DNA of 25,463 nucleotides from CAYUNA01 sp047629355 (GCA_047629355.1 JBLHWU010000081.1:1-25463), one strand, 5' to 3'. Counted from the stretch's first letter, positions 16,184 to 23,593 are shown. Numbers and translations are program-made. Notes: generated by a model from the sequence alone, not told the origin.

Positions 16184-16252
16184 TTAGATTAGATTAGATT
16201 AGATTAGATTAGATTAGATTAGATTAGATTAGATTAGATTAGATTAGATTAG
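16184..16252. repeat. Pentanucleotide microsatellite (TTAGA)13.8 upstream of the sigma-factor gene
   Basis: Thirteen perfect TTAGA units run from 16184 to 16248, followed by a partial TTAG. Read on the minus strand this is (TCTAA)n. It begins 93 nt upstream of the sigma start codon. Perfect arrays of this length are prone to slipped-strand mispairing. Since 5 nt is half a helical turn, unit changes would rotate any upstream operator relative to the promoter. Confidence 0.97.
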
Positions 16253-16275
16253 GATTTTTTAAAAAAAAAGAGTTA

Positions 16276-16465
16276 AGTAACGGTAAAATAATAAGTCCGC
16301 CATCTGGCAACATTTATTTTGGTCTTTTTCTCCACTTCGGTCGAAATGACAAAAGATGTTTACTTTTGAAATAGAAGTTATCTCTACATAATGACTGTTT
16401 AAAAAGTGGAAAATAAGAGCACAAGAAATACTTGATAGATGCGGAGTTATTTTTTTACCGTTACT
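16276..16465. mobile_element. 190-bp MITE-like palindromic element, copy 1
   Basis: The ends are near-perfect inverted repeats of about 28 bp starting AGTAACGGTAAAA (left 16276-16304, right 16438-16465), with two mismatches and one indel. The similarity continues inward (CATCT...TCCACTT in both arms), so the whole element would fold as one long imperfect hairpin. It has no coding potential. The terminal sequence AGTAACG-x-T-x-AAA-x-AATAA recurs at the ends of a second element at 21274-21432, which argues for a mobile family rather than a one-off palindrome. A clear target-site duplication cannot be read. The rest of the surrounding spacer (16092-16676) holds the microsatellite, a weak 8-bp inverted repeat (16501-16508/16553-16560) and the murB promoter. 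Confidence 0.7.
16330..16357. repeat. Second copy of the dispersed CACTTCGGTCGAAATGAC motif
   Basis: This 28-nt stretch matches 5534-5561 at 27 of 28 positions in the same orientation. It lies inside MITE copy 1, whereas the other copy is at the end of the adhesin gene. The reverse complement (GTCATTTCGACCGAAGTGG) is a motif I recognise from many Bacteroidota intergenic regions. Confidence 0.8.
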
Positions 16466-16636
16466 AAGTGGGTTTTGAGAGATAAAATAGTACATAGCGA
16501 TTTACATACAGAATTAGTATTCTAGGACAGCCTAAATGGAAGTGCAAATCTATATGTAAAAGGTCATCAAGTGTTATTAATGTTCAATAAATTACTACTC
16601 TTTTTATTTTTCACCAATCGTAAAACAAAAAAAAAT

Positions 16637-16644
16637 TAGCTTTG
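16637..16644 (+). promoter_or_regulatory. Bacteroidota-type -7 element for murB
   Basis: TAGCTTTG matches the TAnnTTTG consensus of the Bacteroidota primary sigma factor. It lies 35 nt before the murB ATG, giving a predicted 5' leader of about 30 nt. The -33 region holds T-runs (16601-16611) and no clear TTG. Confidence 0.45.
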
Positions 16645-16679
16645 CAATCCTTTTTCCAAAAAGCAATAATCAAATTTTG

Positions 16680-17687
16680 ATGAAAGTTAAACACAATATC
16701 TCCTTAAGAAAGCACAACACTTTTGGTATCAACACGAAAGCCAAAGCATTTGTGGAAGTCTTTTCTGAACAAGAATTAATTGAAGTTTTAAAACAAAATA
16801 CCGAACCCATTTTTTTGCTCGGTGGCGGCAGTAATTTACTGTTAAGAAAGGACGTCGAAGGTTTAATTATCAAAAATCAAATCTTTGGAAAAAAGATTAT
16901 TGAAGAAGATGATAATAGTGTGGTAATAGAAATTGGTGGTGGCGAAAATTGGCATGAATTTGTGCTTTGGACACTCGAAAATGGCTGGTCTGGTTTGGAA
17001 AATTTGTCACTCATTCCTGGTACAGTCGGCGCATCTCCAATTCAAAATATTGGTGCATACGGCGTAGAATTAAAAGATACGTTCGAAAAACTACAAGCCA
17101 TTGATTTACAGTCATTTGAAATCTGTAAATTCAATAAATCAGATTGTCAATTTGGCTATCGGGATAGCATTTTCAAACGAAAATTAAAGGGAAAGATCTG
17201 CATTACCAAAGTCTATTTCCGCCTTTCTAAAACACCAGAAATTAGCGTTTCCTACGGCGCGATTCAAGAAGTATTAAATCAAAAAAACATCACGCAGCCT
17301 ACCCCAAAAGACGTCAGCAATGCAGTGGTAGAAATTCGTCAAAGTAAATTGCCTGACCCTGCCAAATTAGGCAACAGCGGCAGTTTTTTTAAGAATCCAG
17401 AAATCGAAAAGGAACAGTTTTTAAAGGTCCAAAAACGCTTCCCAAATATCGTTTTTTATCCTTTAGAAAATGGGCAAATCAAAGTGCCCGCAGGCTGGCT
17501 AATCGAACAAGTTGGCTGGAAAGGCAAACGCATTGGCGACTGTGGAAGTCATACCAAACAAGCGCTCGTTTTGGTCAATTATGGTAAGGCGACAGGTGCA
17601 GAAATTTGGGATTTAGCGATGCAGATTCAGGCATCTGTTTTTGAAAAATTTGGAATTAAAATTACACCAGAAGTCAATATTTGGTAA
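16680..17687 (+). CDS. murB: UDP-N-acetylenolpyruvoylglucosamine reductase (UDP-N-acetylmuramate dehydrogenase)
   Basis: 335 residues, close to the 342 of the E. coli enzyme, cytoplasmic. MurB reduces UDP-GlcNAc-enolpyruvate with NADPH to UDP-MurNAc, the second committed step of peptidoglycan synthesis, using tightly bound FAD. Visible motifs: N-T-F-G-I at 13-17, the FAD-binding L-G-G-G-S-N-L-L-L at 47-55, I-P-G-T-V-G-A-S-P-I-Q-N-I-G-A-Y-G at 112-128, F-G-Y-R161-D-S-I-F-K (catalytic Arg), G-N-S-G-S235-F-F-K-N-P (proton-donor Ser), A-G-W-L-I-E-Q-V-G-W-K-G and P-E331-V near the C-terminus (catalytic Glu). The Y-R-D-S loop and the C-terminal Glu make it a type I, E. coli-like MurB. A TTG codon directly before the ATG extends the frame by one residue; the ATG at 16680 is chosen. 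It is monocistronic and convergent with the AsmA gene. Confidence 0.96.
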   Translation: MKVKHNISLRKHNTFGINTKAKAFVEVFSEQELIEVLKQNTEPIFLLGGGSNLLLRKDVEGLIIKNQIFGKKIIEEDDNSVVIEIGGGENWHEFVLWTLENGWSGLENLSLIPGTVGASPIQNIGAYGVELKDTFEKLQAIDLQSFEICKFNKSDCQFGYRDSIFKRKLKGKICITKVYFRLSKTPEISVSYGAIQEVLNQKNITQPTPKDVSNAVVEIRQSKLPDPAKLGNSGSFFKNPEIEKEQFLKVQKRFPNIVFYPLENGQIKVPAGWLIEQVGWKGKRIGDCGSHTKQALVLVNYGKATGAEIWDLAMQIQASVFEKFGIKITPEVNIW

Positions 17688-17742
17688 AACAATGAGCAGT
17701 TAACAATCAACAATAATTGCTCATTGTTAACTGCTCATTGTT
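17688..17742. terminator. 20-bp perfect hairpin between convergent murB and AsmA genes
   Basis: Arms AACAATGAGCAGTTAACAAT (17688-17707) and its exact complement (17723-17742) flank a 15-nt loop. The hairpin begins at the base after the murB stop and ends 5 nt before the stop of the minus-strand AsmA gene, so it can serve both transcripts. The minus-strand tail is TTTT; the plus-strand tail is AATTGTTA. A 13-nt direct repeat, TGCTCATTGTTAA, occurs twice inside (17718-17730 and 17732-17744). Similar TTAACAATGAGCA-type sequence recurs in Bacteroidota intergenic regions from memory, so it may be a dispersed repeat recruited as terminator. Confidence 0.7.
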
Positions 17743-17747
17743 AATTG

Positions 17748-20700
17748 TTACTCCCCTCCTCCACCTTTCTTTTTGAACGGATTCAACTCTTTCAACTTAT
17801 CCTTCGCCTCTTGGTCTAACTTATCTTTCAGAATTTTTGCAGCTTCATCTGCAGCTCTTTTTTGCGCTTCTTTCTTCAGTTTATCTTTCAACTCCTTAGC
17901 TTTTTTCTCTGCTTCTACTTTGGCTTTATCTTTCAACTTATCAACTTCTGCCCGCACTCTTTCTTCCGCCAATTTTCGCTCTTTTTCCAGACGTGCTTCC
18001 GCTTCTGCTTTCTTCTGGTCAAACGCTTCCTGCGTTTTGTCTTTTACAGAATCCACAACGGCGTCTTTCACGCTCTTACTCTCGCCACTTGCACCCAATA
18101 AATTCAACTTAATCTTAGGGTCAGTCATACTACCTGTCACGTTGATTCGGACATTGACAAATTCACCAGCATCCAGGTTAATCCCCAATTTTCCAGCTTG
18201 TCCAGCCAATAGTTCCAAGCCTTGATTCGCAGCTGCGCCTGCTGCGTTATTGCCAATCAATTCACGCGGAATTTTTGCATCAATATTATAATCCATTCCG
18301 CCAGTCAATTGATGTGAACCCGCAATATTCATCGCAATATTATTTGTGACATATTCAAAAGGCTCGATAGCTACAGCACCATCTTTCACCACAAACCAGT
18401 TCTTTGTTCCTTTGACATCCAAATTCTTTAACTCCTTAATATTCAATTTATCAGCTAATGCTTCAATCGGTGGAAAATTCTTTATTTTGGCATTAAAAGT
18501 AGAGAGAAAACCATCTGCTAATAGCGTATTTAAATCAGGCATAAAGTCTTTGCCCAACTCACTTGACATTTTTAATTTAGAAGAGAAATTACCGTCAATG
18601 AACTTTCCAATTGGCGCAATTGCTGCGAAAGTATTTAGTTTGGCAAATGATTCTTGGAAGTCTAATTGCTGCAAATCATAGTTGAAATCGAACTTCGGTT
18701 TATCTTGGTTTTTAGTATCATATCCGCCCGTCACATTCATCTTACCACCGAGCGAATTAGCGGTCATTTTCGTAATTTCAACGGCTTCATTAGCGACCAT
18801 CATCGAGCCTTTTACATTATCCAAATCCAGGTTGGTATACCGTATTTTATCGAAGTCTGCATTAATGGCAAGCGCTAAATTATCAGGTACTAAAATTGGC
18901 TCCATTTCTTCAGTCGTCGCAGGTGGTGCAGCGGCGGCAGTTGTCGCAGTTTCTTCCTCAGTCATAAATTGGTTGAGGTCGAAAAATTTAGATTTCAAAT
19001 CCAATTGTCCCTCCAAGGTTTTGTTTTCAAAAACATAAGGAAAAACGTTGTCTAAATATCCAGAACCCTCAATATCGCTATTGCCAATGTCCATTCCAAA
19101 ATTACTGACTGTCAGCTTTTTAGAGGTAAAATTACCACCAGCAACAATATTTTTCAGCTCATAAACATCATAATCCAATTGCTTAATTTCTGCATCGATA
19201 TCAAAGTCAAAACGGTCGAAAATTGCTTCCTCTGAAGTCGTTACTTCTGGCGTTGGTACAGTAGCAGGAGCAGCAGTTTCGGCAGGCATCCATTCGTCAG
19301 CATTGAAATAATCAGACCAAATTTTGAACTTTCCTTTCATCGTTTTTTCAGAAGAAAAATACGCTAAAATATTATCTAGCTGTCCATCCGCACGCAAGTC
19401 ACTCTTACCCAGTTTCGCATCAAAATCGGAGATGGTTACCGCCTTTGGACTAAAGATTGCGTCCATGTTTTTAACGGAAATAAATGGCATGCCCTCCGCT
19501 TCATAATTCACATATTCAACTTTCATATCACCCGCCATTTGCACATTGCCATAATCCTCATTTTCGATGGTGGACATCTTGGTTTTTGCCATGATATTCG
19601 ATGTAATTTTACCATCCATCTTCTTAACCCCTTCCATTGGAAACGCCCGATTCATTTCTGCCAAATCAATCACCCCGCTTACTTTCGTATCAATATCAGG
19701 GTCAGTCATTGGCGTTTTTAATTTAAAATAGCCACCGAAAGGATTCTTGCCTACTTTTAAATTAAATTTTGCAATGTCAATGGTCATTCCATTCAAACTC
19801 GTCGTCGGGCTATTAACTTCAATATTTGCCATAATATCCGAAATACCTAAAGGTAAATCTGGGTATTTTACATCCGCATCGTCAATGTTCAACTTAATAT
19901 TAAAAGTCGGATAACGCTCAGGTCTTGTGCTATAAGTTCCTTTTACAAAACCATCTAAAACGAATTTTCCATTCGCCTTAACATCACTGTAATCCGCAAT
20001 AAAAGCATTCGGAATAAGCGATAACAAGTTTTTAAAACTATTTTGTGGCGCATCAAAAGTCAAGTCCATATCAATGTCGTCTTTTGGTATCGCAACCCAT
20101 CCATCCGTCTTTAATTTCAACTCATTGACAGTCAATTCGTTTTCTTTTAACGTATATTTTGAATTGGGCATATCTATATTAAAACCTGCCACGTAATTTA
20201 ATTTTGCTTTTTTCAAATAAGAAATACCTCCCGACTTGACCGTCATTTCTGCAATGTCCGTCGTTGTTGCTAAATCAAATACTTCTAAAGTAAAATCACC
20301 TTCGCCTTCATGGTCTAAACCATTGATTTCCAAATAAATATCACCTCGTTGATCATCATAAATAATAACTCCCTCGTTGATGCTGTACGCTTGTAAATCA
20401 ATCTGCATCTCCAGATTTTCCGTAGCTTCTTTCTCCGCAGTAGCTTTCGCAATGTCATAATTCGCATTTCCATTCGGCAAAACGATGACATGAATCTCCG
20501 GTTTTTCCAAGTTTATCGACTTAATTTCAAGCGGCTGTGTATCTGAATTTATCGCAGACATCACATCCATAGTCAAGCCAAATGACTCCCCACCCATCAA
20601 CTTTACACCTTCAAATTCACCAACGCCAATCACTTCATAATTTTCTAATTTCAAACTTAAATCAGGAAAACTTCGCAGCAACGATATATCCACATCCGCA

Positions 20701-20852
20701 AAATCGACGGTTGCGTTCACTGATTTATTGATTTCTGTTTTGACAGTCGCCAAAATTTCATCCTTGAAAAAATAAGGAATCACCACCAATACGCCGACGA
20801 AAAGAACAATTAAGACCAATAGGACTAAGAGAATACGTTTGACCAATTTCAT
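17748..20852 (-). CDS. AsmA family protein
   Basis: 1034 residues. Residues 1-28 are a basic start plus a membrane helix (MKLVKRILLVLLVLIVLFVG...). This anchors a long periplasmic domain opening with the AsmA N-terminal pattern VDFADVDISLLRSFPDLSLKLENYEV. The body is repetitive beta structure typical of AsmA/TamB relatives, which are thought to form lipid-conducting bridges between inner and outer membrane. Two homologous ~105-residue modules are visible near 430-535 and 550-650, each with S-D-L/I...G-x-L-D-N...Y and an acidic/Ala-Pro-Thr linker. The AsmA-like C-terminal part includes the helix around GNNAAGAAANQGLELLAGQ and ends near NVTGSMTDPKIKLNLLG (about 915). Residues 925-1034 are a highly charged Lys/Glu/Ala coiled coil ending GGGGE, found in Bacteroidota AsmA proteins. 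The lipid substrate is unknown. Confidence 0.88.
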   Translation of the reverse strand: MKLVKRILLVLLVLIVLFVGVLVVIPYFFKDEILATVKTEINKSVNATVDFADVDISLLRSFPDLSLKLENYEVIGVGEFEGVKLMGGESFGLTMDVMSAINSDTQPLEIKSINLEKPEIHVIVLPNGNANYDIAKATAEKEATENLEMQIDLQAYSINEGVIIYDDQRGDIYLEINGLDHEGEGDFTLEVFDLATTTDIAEMTVKSGGISYLKKAKLNYVAGFNIDMPNSKYTLKENELTVNELKLKTDGWVAIPKDDIDMDLTFDAPQNSFKNLLSLIPNAFIADYSDVKANGKFVLDGFVKGTYSTRPERYPTFNIKLNIDDADVKYPDLPLGISDIMANIEVNSPTTSLNGMTIDIAKFNLKVGKNPFGGYFKLKTPMTDPDIDTKVSGVIDLAEMNRAFPMEGVKKMDGKITSNIMAKTKMSTIENEDYGNVQMAGDMKVEYVNYEAEGMPFISVKNMDAIFSPKAVTISDFDAKLGKSDLRADGQLDNILAYFSSEKTMKGKFKIWSDYFNADEWMPAETAAPATVPTPEVTTSEEAIFDRFDFDIDAEIKQLDYDVYELKNIVAGGNFTSKKLTVSNFGMDIGNSDIEGSGYLDNVFPYVFENKTLEGQLDLKSKFFDLNQFMTEEETATTAAAAPPATTEEMEPILVPDNLALAINADFDKIRYTNLDLDNVKGSMMVANEAVEITKMTANSLGGKMNVTGGYDTKNQDKPKFDFNYDLQQLDFQESFAKLNTFAAIAPIGKFIDGNFSSKLKMSSELGKDFMPDLNTLLADGFLSTFNAKIKNFPPIEALADKLNIKELKNLDVKGTKNWFVVKDGAVAIEPFEYVTNNIAMNIAGSHQLTGGMDYNIDAKIPRELIGNNAAGAAANQGLELLAGQAGKLGINLDAGEFVNVRINVTGSMTDPKIKLNLLGASGESKSVKDAVVDSVKDKTQEAFDQKKAEAEARLEKERKLAEERVRAEVDKLKDKAKVEAEKKAKELKDKLKKEAQKRAADEAAKILKDKLDQEAKDKLKELNPFKKKGGGGE

Positions 20853-21273
20853 ATAGTTTATTTATTTATTTTTCTGTTTTGGCAAAAATGTGTTATTTTT
20901 TTTTCAAATTAACTAAAGCCAAGCCTTTAAAACATCAATTTAAAAAATACAAAACAACTTGCAATAACCTGATTATCAATAACTTGAAAATTAAAATTTT
21001 TAAAGCATCCTAGACAAAGGCTATTGCAATATTATAAAATTTCATTGAAAAGCAGGAAATATGGATACTTCCTATAATAGAAGTAACGATTACTGGTTGA
21101 ATTTGTTAAATGGAATGACACATATTTATCAATTTAAAATTGCATCAAGAAACACGTAACAAAGGTTTATTTTAGTTCTCCTTGGTACGCGGTGGTTTCA
21201 AATCCACCTCATACCTTCATGTTTTCAAGCGCAACCGAAGAGGTGGTCAAAACCCACCACTTCGGGAAAGCTT
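20853..21273. other. Non-coding spacer upstream of the AsmA gene
   Basis: This stretch is AT-rich with no credible ORF. No consensus TAnnTTTG promoter for the minus-strand AsmA gene was found; the nearest is a one-mismatch match in CAAATTAA just upstream of its start. The right part (about 21188-21265) holds GC-richer inverted repeats, listed separately. An AGTAACGATTACTGG string near 21080 resembles the MITE end sequence and may be a relic. Confidence 0.4.
21235..21265. repeat. GC-rich REP-like hairpin next to MITE copy 2
   Basis: CCGAAGAGGTGG (21235-21246) and CCACCACTTCGG (21254-21265) pair at 11 of 12 positions around a 7-nt loop. A related GGTGGTTTCAAATCCACC stretch lies just upstream (about 21191-21208). 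The structure stands out in AT-rich surroundings and resembles dispersed palindromes seen elsewhere in this window. Confidence 0.65.
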
Positions 21274-21432
21274 AGTAACGATGAAAGAATAAGTTACTCA
21301 ACTGGACAGAGGATAATTTTTCTCAGTTTTTGCTTGAAAGAATGATAATTGTTGATACTTTGACTGATTTCAAGTGAAAATTGAGGATAATTTGTCCTGT
21401 CCAGTTGGGGAAGTTATTTTTTCACCGTTACT
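21274..21432. mobile_element. 159-bp MITE-like palindromic element, copy 2
   Basis: The left end (21274-21309) and right end (21397-21432) form an inverted repeat of 36 bp with about six mismatches, starting AGTAACG and ending CAACTGGACAG. The inner part also pairs (TTTTGCTTGAAA against TTTCAAGTGAAAA), so the element is one long imperfect hairpin. The outer ~20 bp match the ends of the element at 16276-16465, but the interiors differ. It has no coding capacity. It probably moves in trans using an unlinked transposase (inference). Confidence 0.72.
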
Positions 21433-21552
21433 TACAAGAGATTGAAGATCAAAACCCACTCTATATTTTAAATAGACCACTTTTTTATCAAGTCGTCACA
21501 CGATATTCAAAAAAAAATCCAATTTTGCTTTACTTTCCCAAGAATTACCCTT

Positions 21553-21571
21553 TACTTTGCAATTCAAAGTA
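21553..21571 (+). promoter_or_regulatory. TACTTTG-N5-CAAAGTA palindrome upstream of the membrane protein/regulator operon
   Basis: This perfect 7-5-7 inverted repeat ends 25 nt before the ATG at 21597. The left half TACTTTG is one base short of the Bacteroidota -7 box TAnnTTTG, with TTTTG about 25 nt upstream. A 16/19 identical site lies at 22725-22743 ahead of the DUF1361 gene. It could be a promoter, an operator for the winged-helix protein encoded one gene downstream, or both. Confidence 0.45.
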
Positions 21572-21596
21572 CTTTTACAAAAACTGAATAAAAAAA

Positions 21597-22241
21597 ATGG
21601 AATCACGAGAAAAACACCTCCAAGACTTATCCGAAATCCGTTCGTTGATGGAACGGTCGTCGCGATTTATTTCGTTGAGTGGCTTGTCGGGGATATCGGC
21701 AGGGATTAGTGCCTTGTTAGGGGCAGCGGCCATATATTGGTATTTTGACATGACGCCATTTATCAACAAAGCATATTATGCAGGCAGCGGCTGGACACCA
21801 AAATTAGGTATTGAACCAATGGTTTTTCTTTCTATTGTTGCCACTTTGGTACTATTTTTTGCGTTAGCAGGCGGTGTTTATTTTACAACCCAGAAGGCGC
21901 GAAAGAAAGGTCAGCAGATTTGGAATAAATTAAGTCAAAAATTATTACTTAATTTGCTGATTCCTTTGGTGACAGGTGGTCTTTTTTGCTTGGCATTGAT
22001 AAAGCAGGGACAATTTGGAATGGTCGCGCCGGCTACCTTGATTTTTTACGGTTTGGCCTTGGTCAATGGTGGAAAATATACGCTGACGGACATCCATTAT
22101 TTGGGTCTTTCAGAAATTGCCTTGGGACTGCTTGCTCTGTTTTATTATGGGTATGGACTGGAATTTTGGACGATTGGGTTTGGGGTTTTGCATATTATTT
22201 ATGGGGCGGTGATGTATCAGAAATATGAGAAAAATGATTGA
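21597..22241 (+). CDS. Conserved multi-pass inner-membrane protein paired with a winged-helix regulator
   Basis: 214 residues. The hydrophilic N-terminus (MESREKHLQDLSEIRSLMER) precedes SSRFISLSGLSGISAGISAL. Hydrophobic segments lie near residues 28-48, 74-97, 114-134, 141-158, 168-185 and 189-207, so five or six transmembrane helices are expected. A basic loop, QKARKKGQQ, follows the second. No catalytic motif is visible. I recognise the EIRSLMERSSRFISLSGLSG start as a conserved Bacteroidota protein of unknown function, usually next to a small winged-helix regulator, as here (72 nt upstream of it). The pair could form a membrane sensor and DNA-binding output (inference). The ATG start is supported by the palindrome/promoter 25 nt upstream and by the conserved N-terminus. 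Confidence 0.82.
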   Translation: MESREKHLQDLSEIRSLMERSSRFISLSGLSGISAGISALLGAAAIYWYFDMTPFINKAYYAGSGWTPKLGIEPMVFLSIVATLVLFFALAGGVYFTTQKARKKGQQIWNKLSQKLLLNLLIPLVTGGLFCLALIKQGQFGMVAPATLIFYGLALVNGGKYTLTDIHYLGLSEIALGLLALFYYGYGLEFWTIGFGVLHIIYGAVMYQKYEKND

Positions 22242-22312
22242 ATTCCCAAAGGATTGAGAAAATAACGAATTAACAAATAACAAATAACTAATCAACGAAT
22301 AACAAACCAGTT

Positions 22313-22612
22313 TTGAAGCACATTCTTACAAACTTAAACAAAGCCTTTGACCACCGAAATCGGTTGGGAATCATGTCCATTCTAATGGTCAATGACTGGG
22401 TGACGTTTAATACTTTCAAAGAAATGCTGGAACTAGCAGACGGCACTTTGGCAAGTCATATCAAAGCCTTGGAAGCAGGGAATTATTTGGAAGTCCGCAA
22501 GGAATTTGTTGGTAAAAAACCACAGACCTCTTACTCCGCTACAGTCGCGGGGCGCAAAGCTTTTAATGAGCATTTGGATGCGTTAGAGGCCTTGTTGAAA
22601 AATCGAGATTGA
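22313..22612 (+). CDS. Winged-helix transcriptional regulator (HTH_34-like), TTG start
   Basis: 99 residues. The fold is readable throughout: LNKAFDHRNRLGIMSILMVNDWVTFNTFKEMLELADGTLASHIKALE (helices 1-3, recognition helix at GTLASHIKAL), then the wing NYLEVRKEFVGKKPQTSYSATVAGRKAF and a C-terminal dimerisation helix EHLDALEALLKN. This matches the small single-domain MarR/ArsR-like regulators of the HTH_34 type. The start codon is TTG at 22313: a stop precedes it in frame, and the next ATG (near 22373) would remove helix 1. The upstream 70 nt are A-rich with repeated AATAAC words. It probably shares the transcript of the membrane protein upstream. Likely targets include the two TACTTTG palindromes nearby (inference). 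Confidence 0.87.
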   Translation: MKHILTNLNKAFDHRNRLGIMSILMVNDWVTFNTFKEMLELADGTLASHIKALEAGNYLEVRKEFVGKKPQTSYSATVAGRKAFNEHLDALEALLKNRD

Positions 22613-22613
22613 T

Positions 22614-22696
22614 GTAGGGGCGTACCCTTGTGGTCGCCCAGTGTGCATTTACATCAATATTTTGAGTTATGGGTGACCACAAGGGTATGCTCCTAC
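22614..22696. repeat. REP-like inverted repeat after the winged-helix gene
   Basis: Two 27-nt arms (22614-22640 and 22670-22696) are complementary at 24 positions (core ACCCTTGTGGTC against GACCACAAGGGT) around a 29-nt loop. It begins 2 nt after the regulator's stop codon. GGCGACCACAAGGGTACGCC-type palindromes are dispersed in many bacterial genomes from memory. It can act as a transcription or mRNA 3'-end structure. Confidence 0.8.
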
Positions 22697-22724
22697 GCAT
22701 TGAATTTCATTTTTTTTGCACATC

Positions 22725-22743
22725 TACTTTGAATTTCAAAGCA
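22725..22743 (+). promoter_or_regulatory. TACTTTG palindrome upstream of the DUF1361 gene
   Basis: TACTTTGAATTTCAAAGCA contains the perfect 7-1-7 palindrome CTTTGAA-T-TTCAAAG and matches the site at 21553-21571 at 16 of 19 positions. A TTG lies 22 nt upstream of TACTTTG (22700-22702), giving a plausible -33/-7 pair. The ATG codons at 22749 and 22764 are 5 and 20 nt downstream. Confidence 0.45.
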
Positions 22744-22763
22744 CTTTAATGAAATATATTATC

Positions 22764-23492
22764 ATGAATAAACAACCCATTTTTAACAAAAAAAACAACC
22801 CAGCAAAACCAACGGTCAACAAACTATTTTGGCTCCTAGCATTGACTTCCTTATTCGATTGCCTACTCCTTGGCTATCGACTGAATTACATTTCTTTCGA
22901 TTATTCCCTATTCACGAGCATCAGTGATATTGTAACATTTCGAGGCATTCCGACCTTCTTTTTCCTCGTTTGGAATTTGTTTTTAGCATGGATTCCCTAC
23001 CTCGTTGCCTTATCGCTTAAACGGTTAAAAAAGTCGAAAATTATTATTAGTGTAGTGCTGATATTATGGCTGTTATTTTTCCCAAATTCACCGTATATCA
23101 TCACCGATTTACTACACCTCCAACACCGTCCCCCCGTGCCGATGTGGTATGACGTGATGTTGTTCTTTTCTTTTGCTTGGACGGGTTTAATATTGGGTTT
23201 TGCGTCCTTGATGGAAGTGCAGAATTTTCTAGAGAAACGGTTTTCGACTTGGCAAGTTCAAAGCTTTGTTTTGGGGGCATTGTCCTTGTGTGGATTTGGT
23301 GTTTTTGTCGGACGTTTTCAACGGTGGAATTCGTGGGATGTACTGGTGAATCCATTTCAATTGTTATTTGATATGGTGGAAGTATTGCTGCATCCTACAG
23401 CGTATTTGGGGACGTTTGGATTGACGATTGTGTTGTCGGGGATGATGATTTTGGGGTATTATACCTTGCGGAATTTGAATCGGCTTTCGTAG
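22764..23492 (+). CDS. DUF1361 domain-containing membrane protein
   Basis: 242 residues from the ATG at 22764 (MNKQPIFNKKN). ATG 22749 and a TTG at 22716 lie in frame upstream, but the latter overlaps the palindrome and is unlikely. Six to seven hydrophobic helices are expected. DUF1361 hallmarks are L-F-F-P-N-S-P-Y-I-I-T-D-L-L-H-L after a hydrophobic segment, P-M-W-Y-D-V-M-L-F-F-S-F-A-W-T-G, and F-V-G-R-F-Q-R-W-N-S-W-D-V-L. The conserved polar residues (N, D, H, R, W) in membrane-adjacent loops suggest a binding or catalytic site, but the family has no assigned function. It sits between the regulator pair and the DUF4173-like gene, and its promoter region carries the same palindrome as the regulator operon. 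Confidence 0.88.
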   Translation: MNKQPIFNKKNNPAKPTVNKLFWLLALTSLFDCLLLGYRLNYISFDYSLFTSISDIVTFRGIPTFFFLVWNLFLAWIPYLVALSLKRLKKSKIIISVVLILWLLFFPNSPYIITDLLHLQHRPPVPMWYDVMLFFSFAWTGLILGFASLMEVQNFLEKRFSTWQVQSFVLGALSLCGFGVFVGRFQRWNSWDVLVNPFQLLFDMVEVLLHPTAYLGTFGLTIVLSGMMILGYYTLRNLNRLS

Positions 23493-23520
23493 GAACTCAC
23501 TCCAATCAAATGCCCAGTTT

Positions 23521-23593
23521 TCAGCTATAGCGTAGCAGCAACCTTGGTAAAAAAGCAATTATTCATTTAAGAGAGCTGCCACGCTGTGGCTGA
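23521..23593. repeat. REP-like inverted repeat downstream of DUF1361
   Basis: Arms 23521-23539 (TCAGCTATAGCGTAGCAGC) and 23575-23593 pair at 16 of 19 positions; two of the three differences are G-U compatible on the plus-strand RNA. It lies 29 nt after the DUF1361 stop codon. It is the first of three palindromes filling the 302-nt spacer 23493-23794, which has no other recognisable content. Confidence 0.7.

Noticed and set aside
16184..16252. (TTAGA)n as a telomere-like or origin repeat
   Set aside because: The genome context is bacterial and chromosomal, with no DnaA boxes or replication genes nearby; a promoter-proximal microsatellite is the simpler reading.
16259..16495. 78-codon minus-strand ORF in the murB upstream spacer
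   Set aside because: It is read through the MITE-like palindrome and has no recognisable protein features.
21381..21587. 68-codon plus-strand ORF ending just before the membrane-protein gene
   Set aside because: It starts inside MITE copy 2, covers the likely promoter, and its translation resembles no family.
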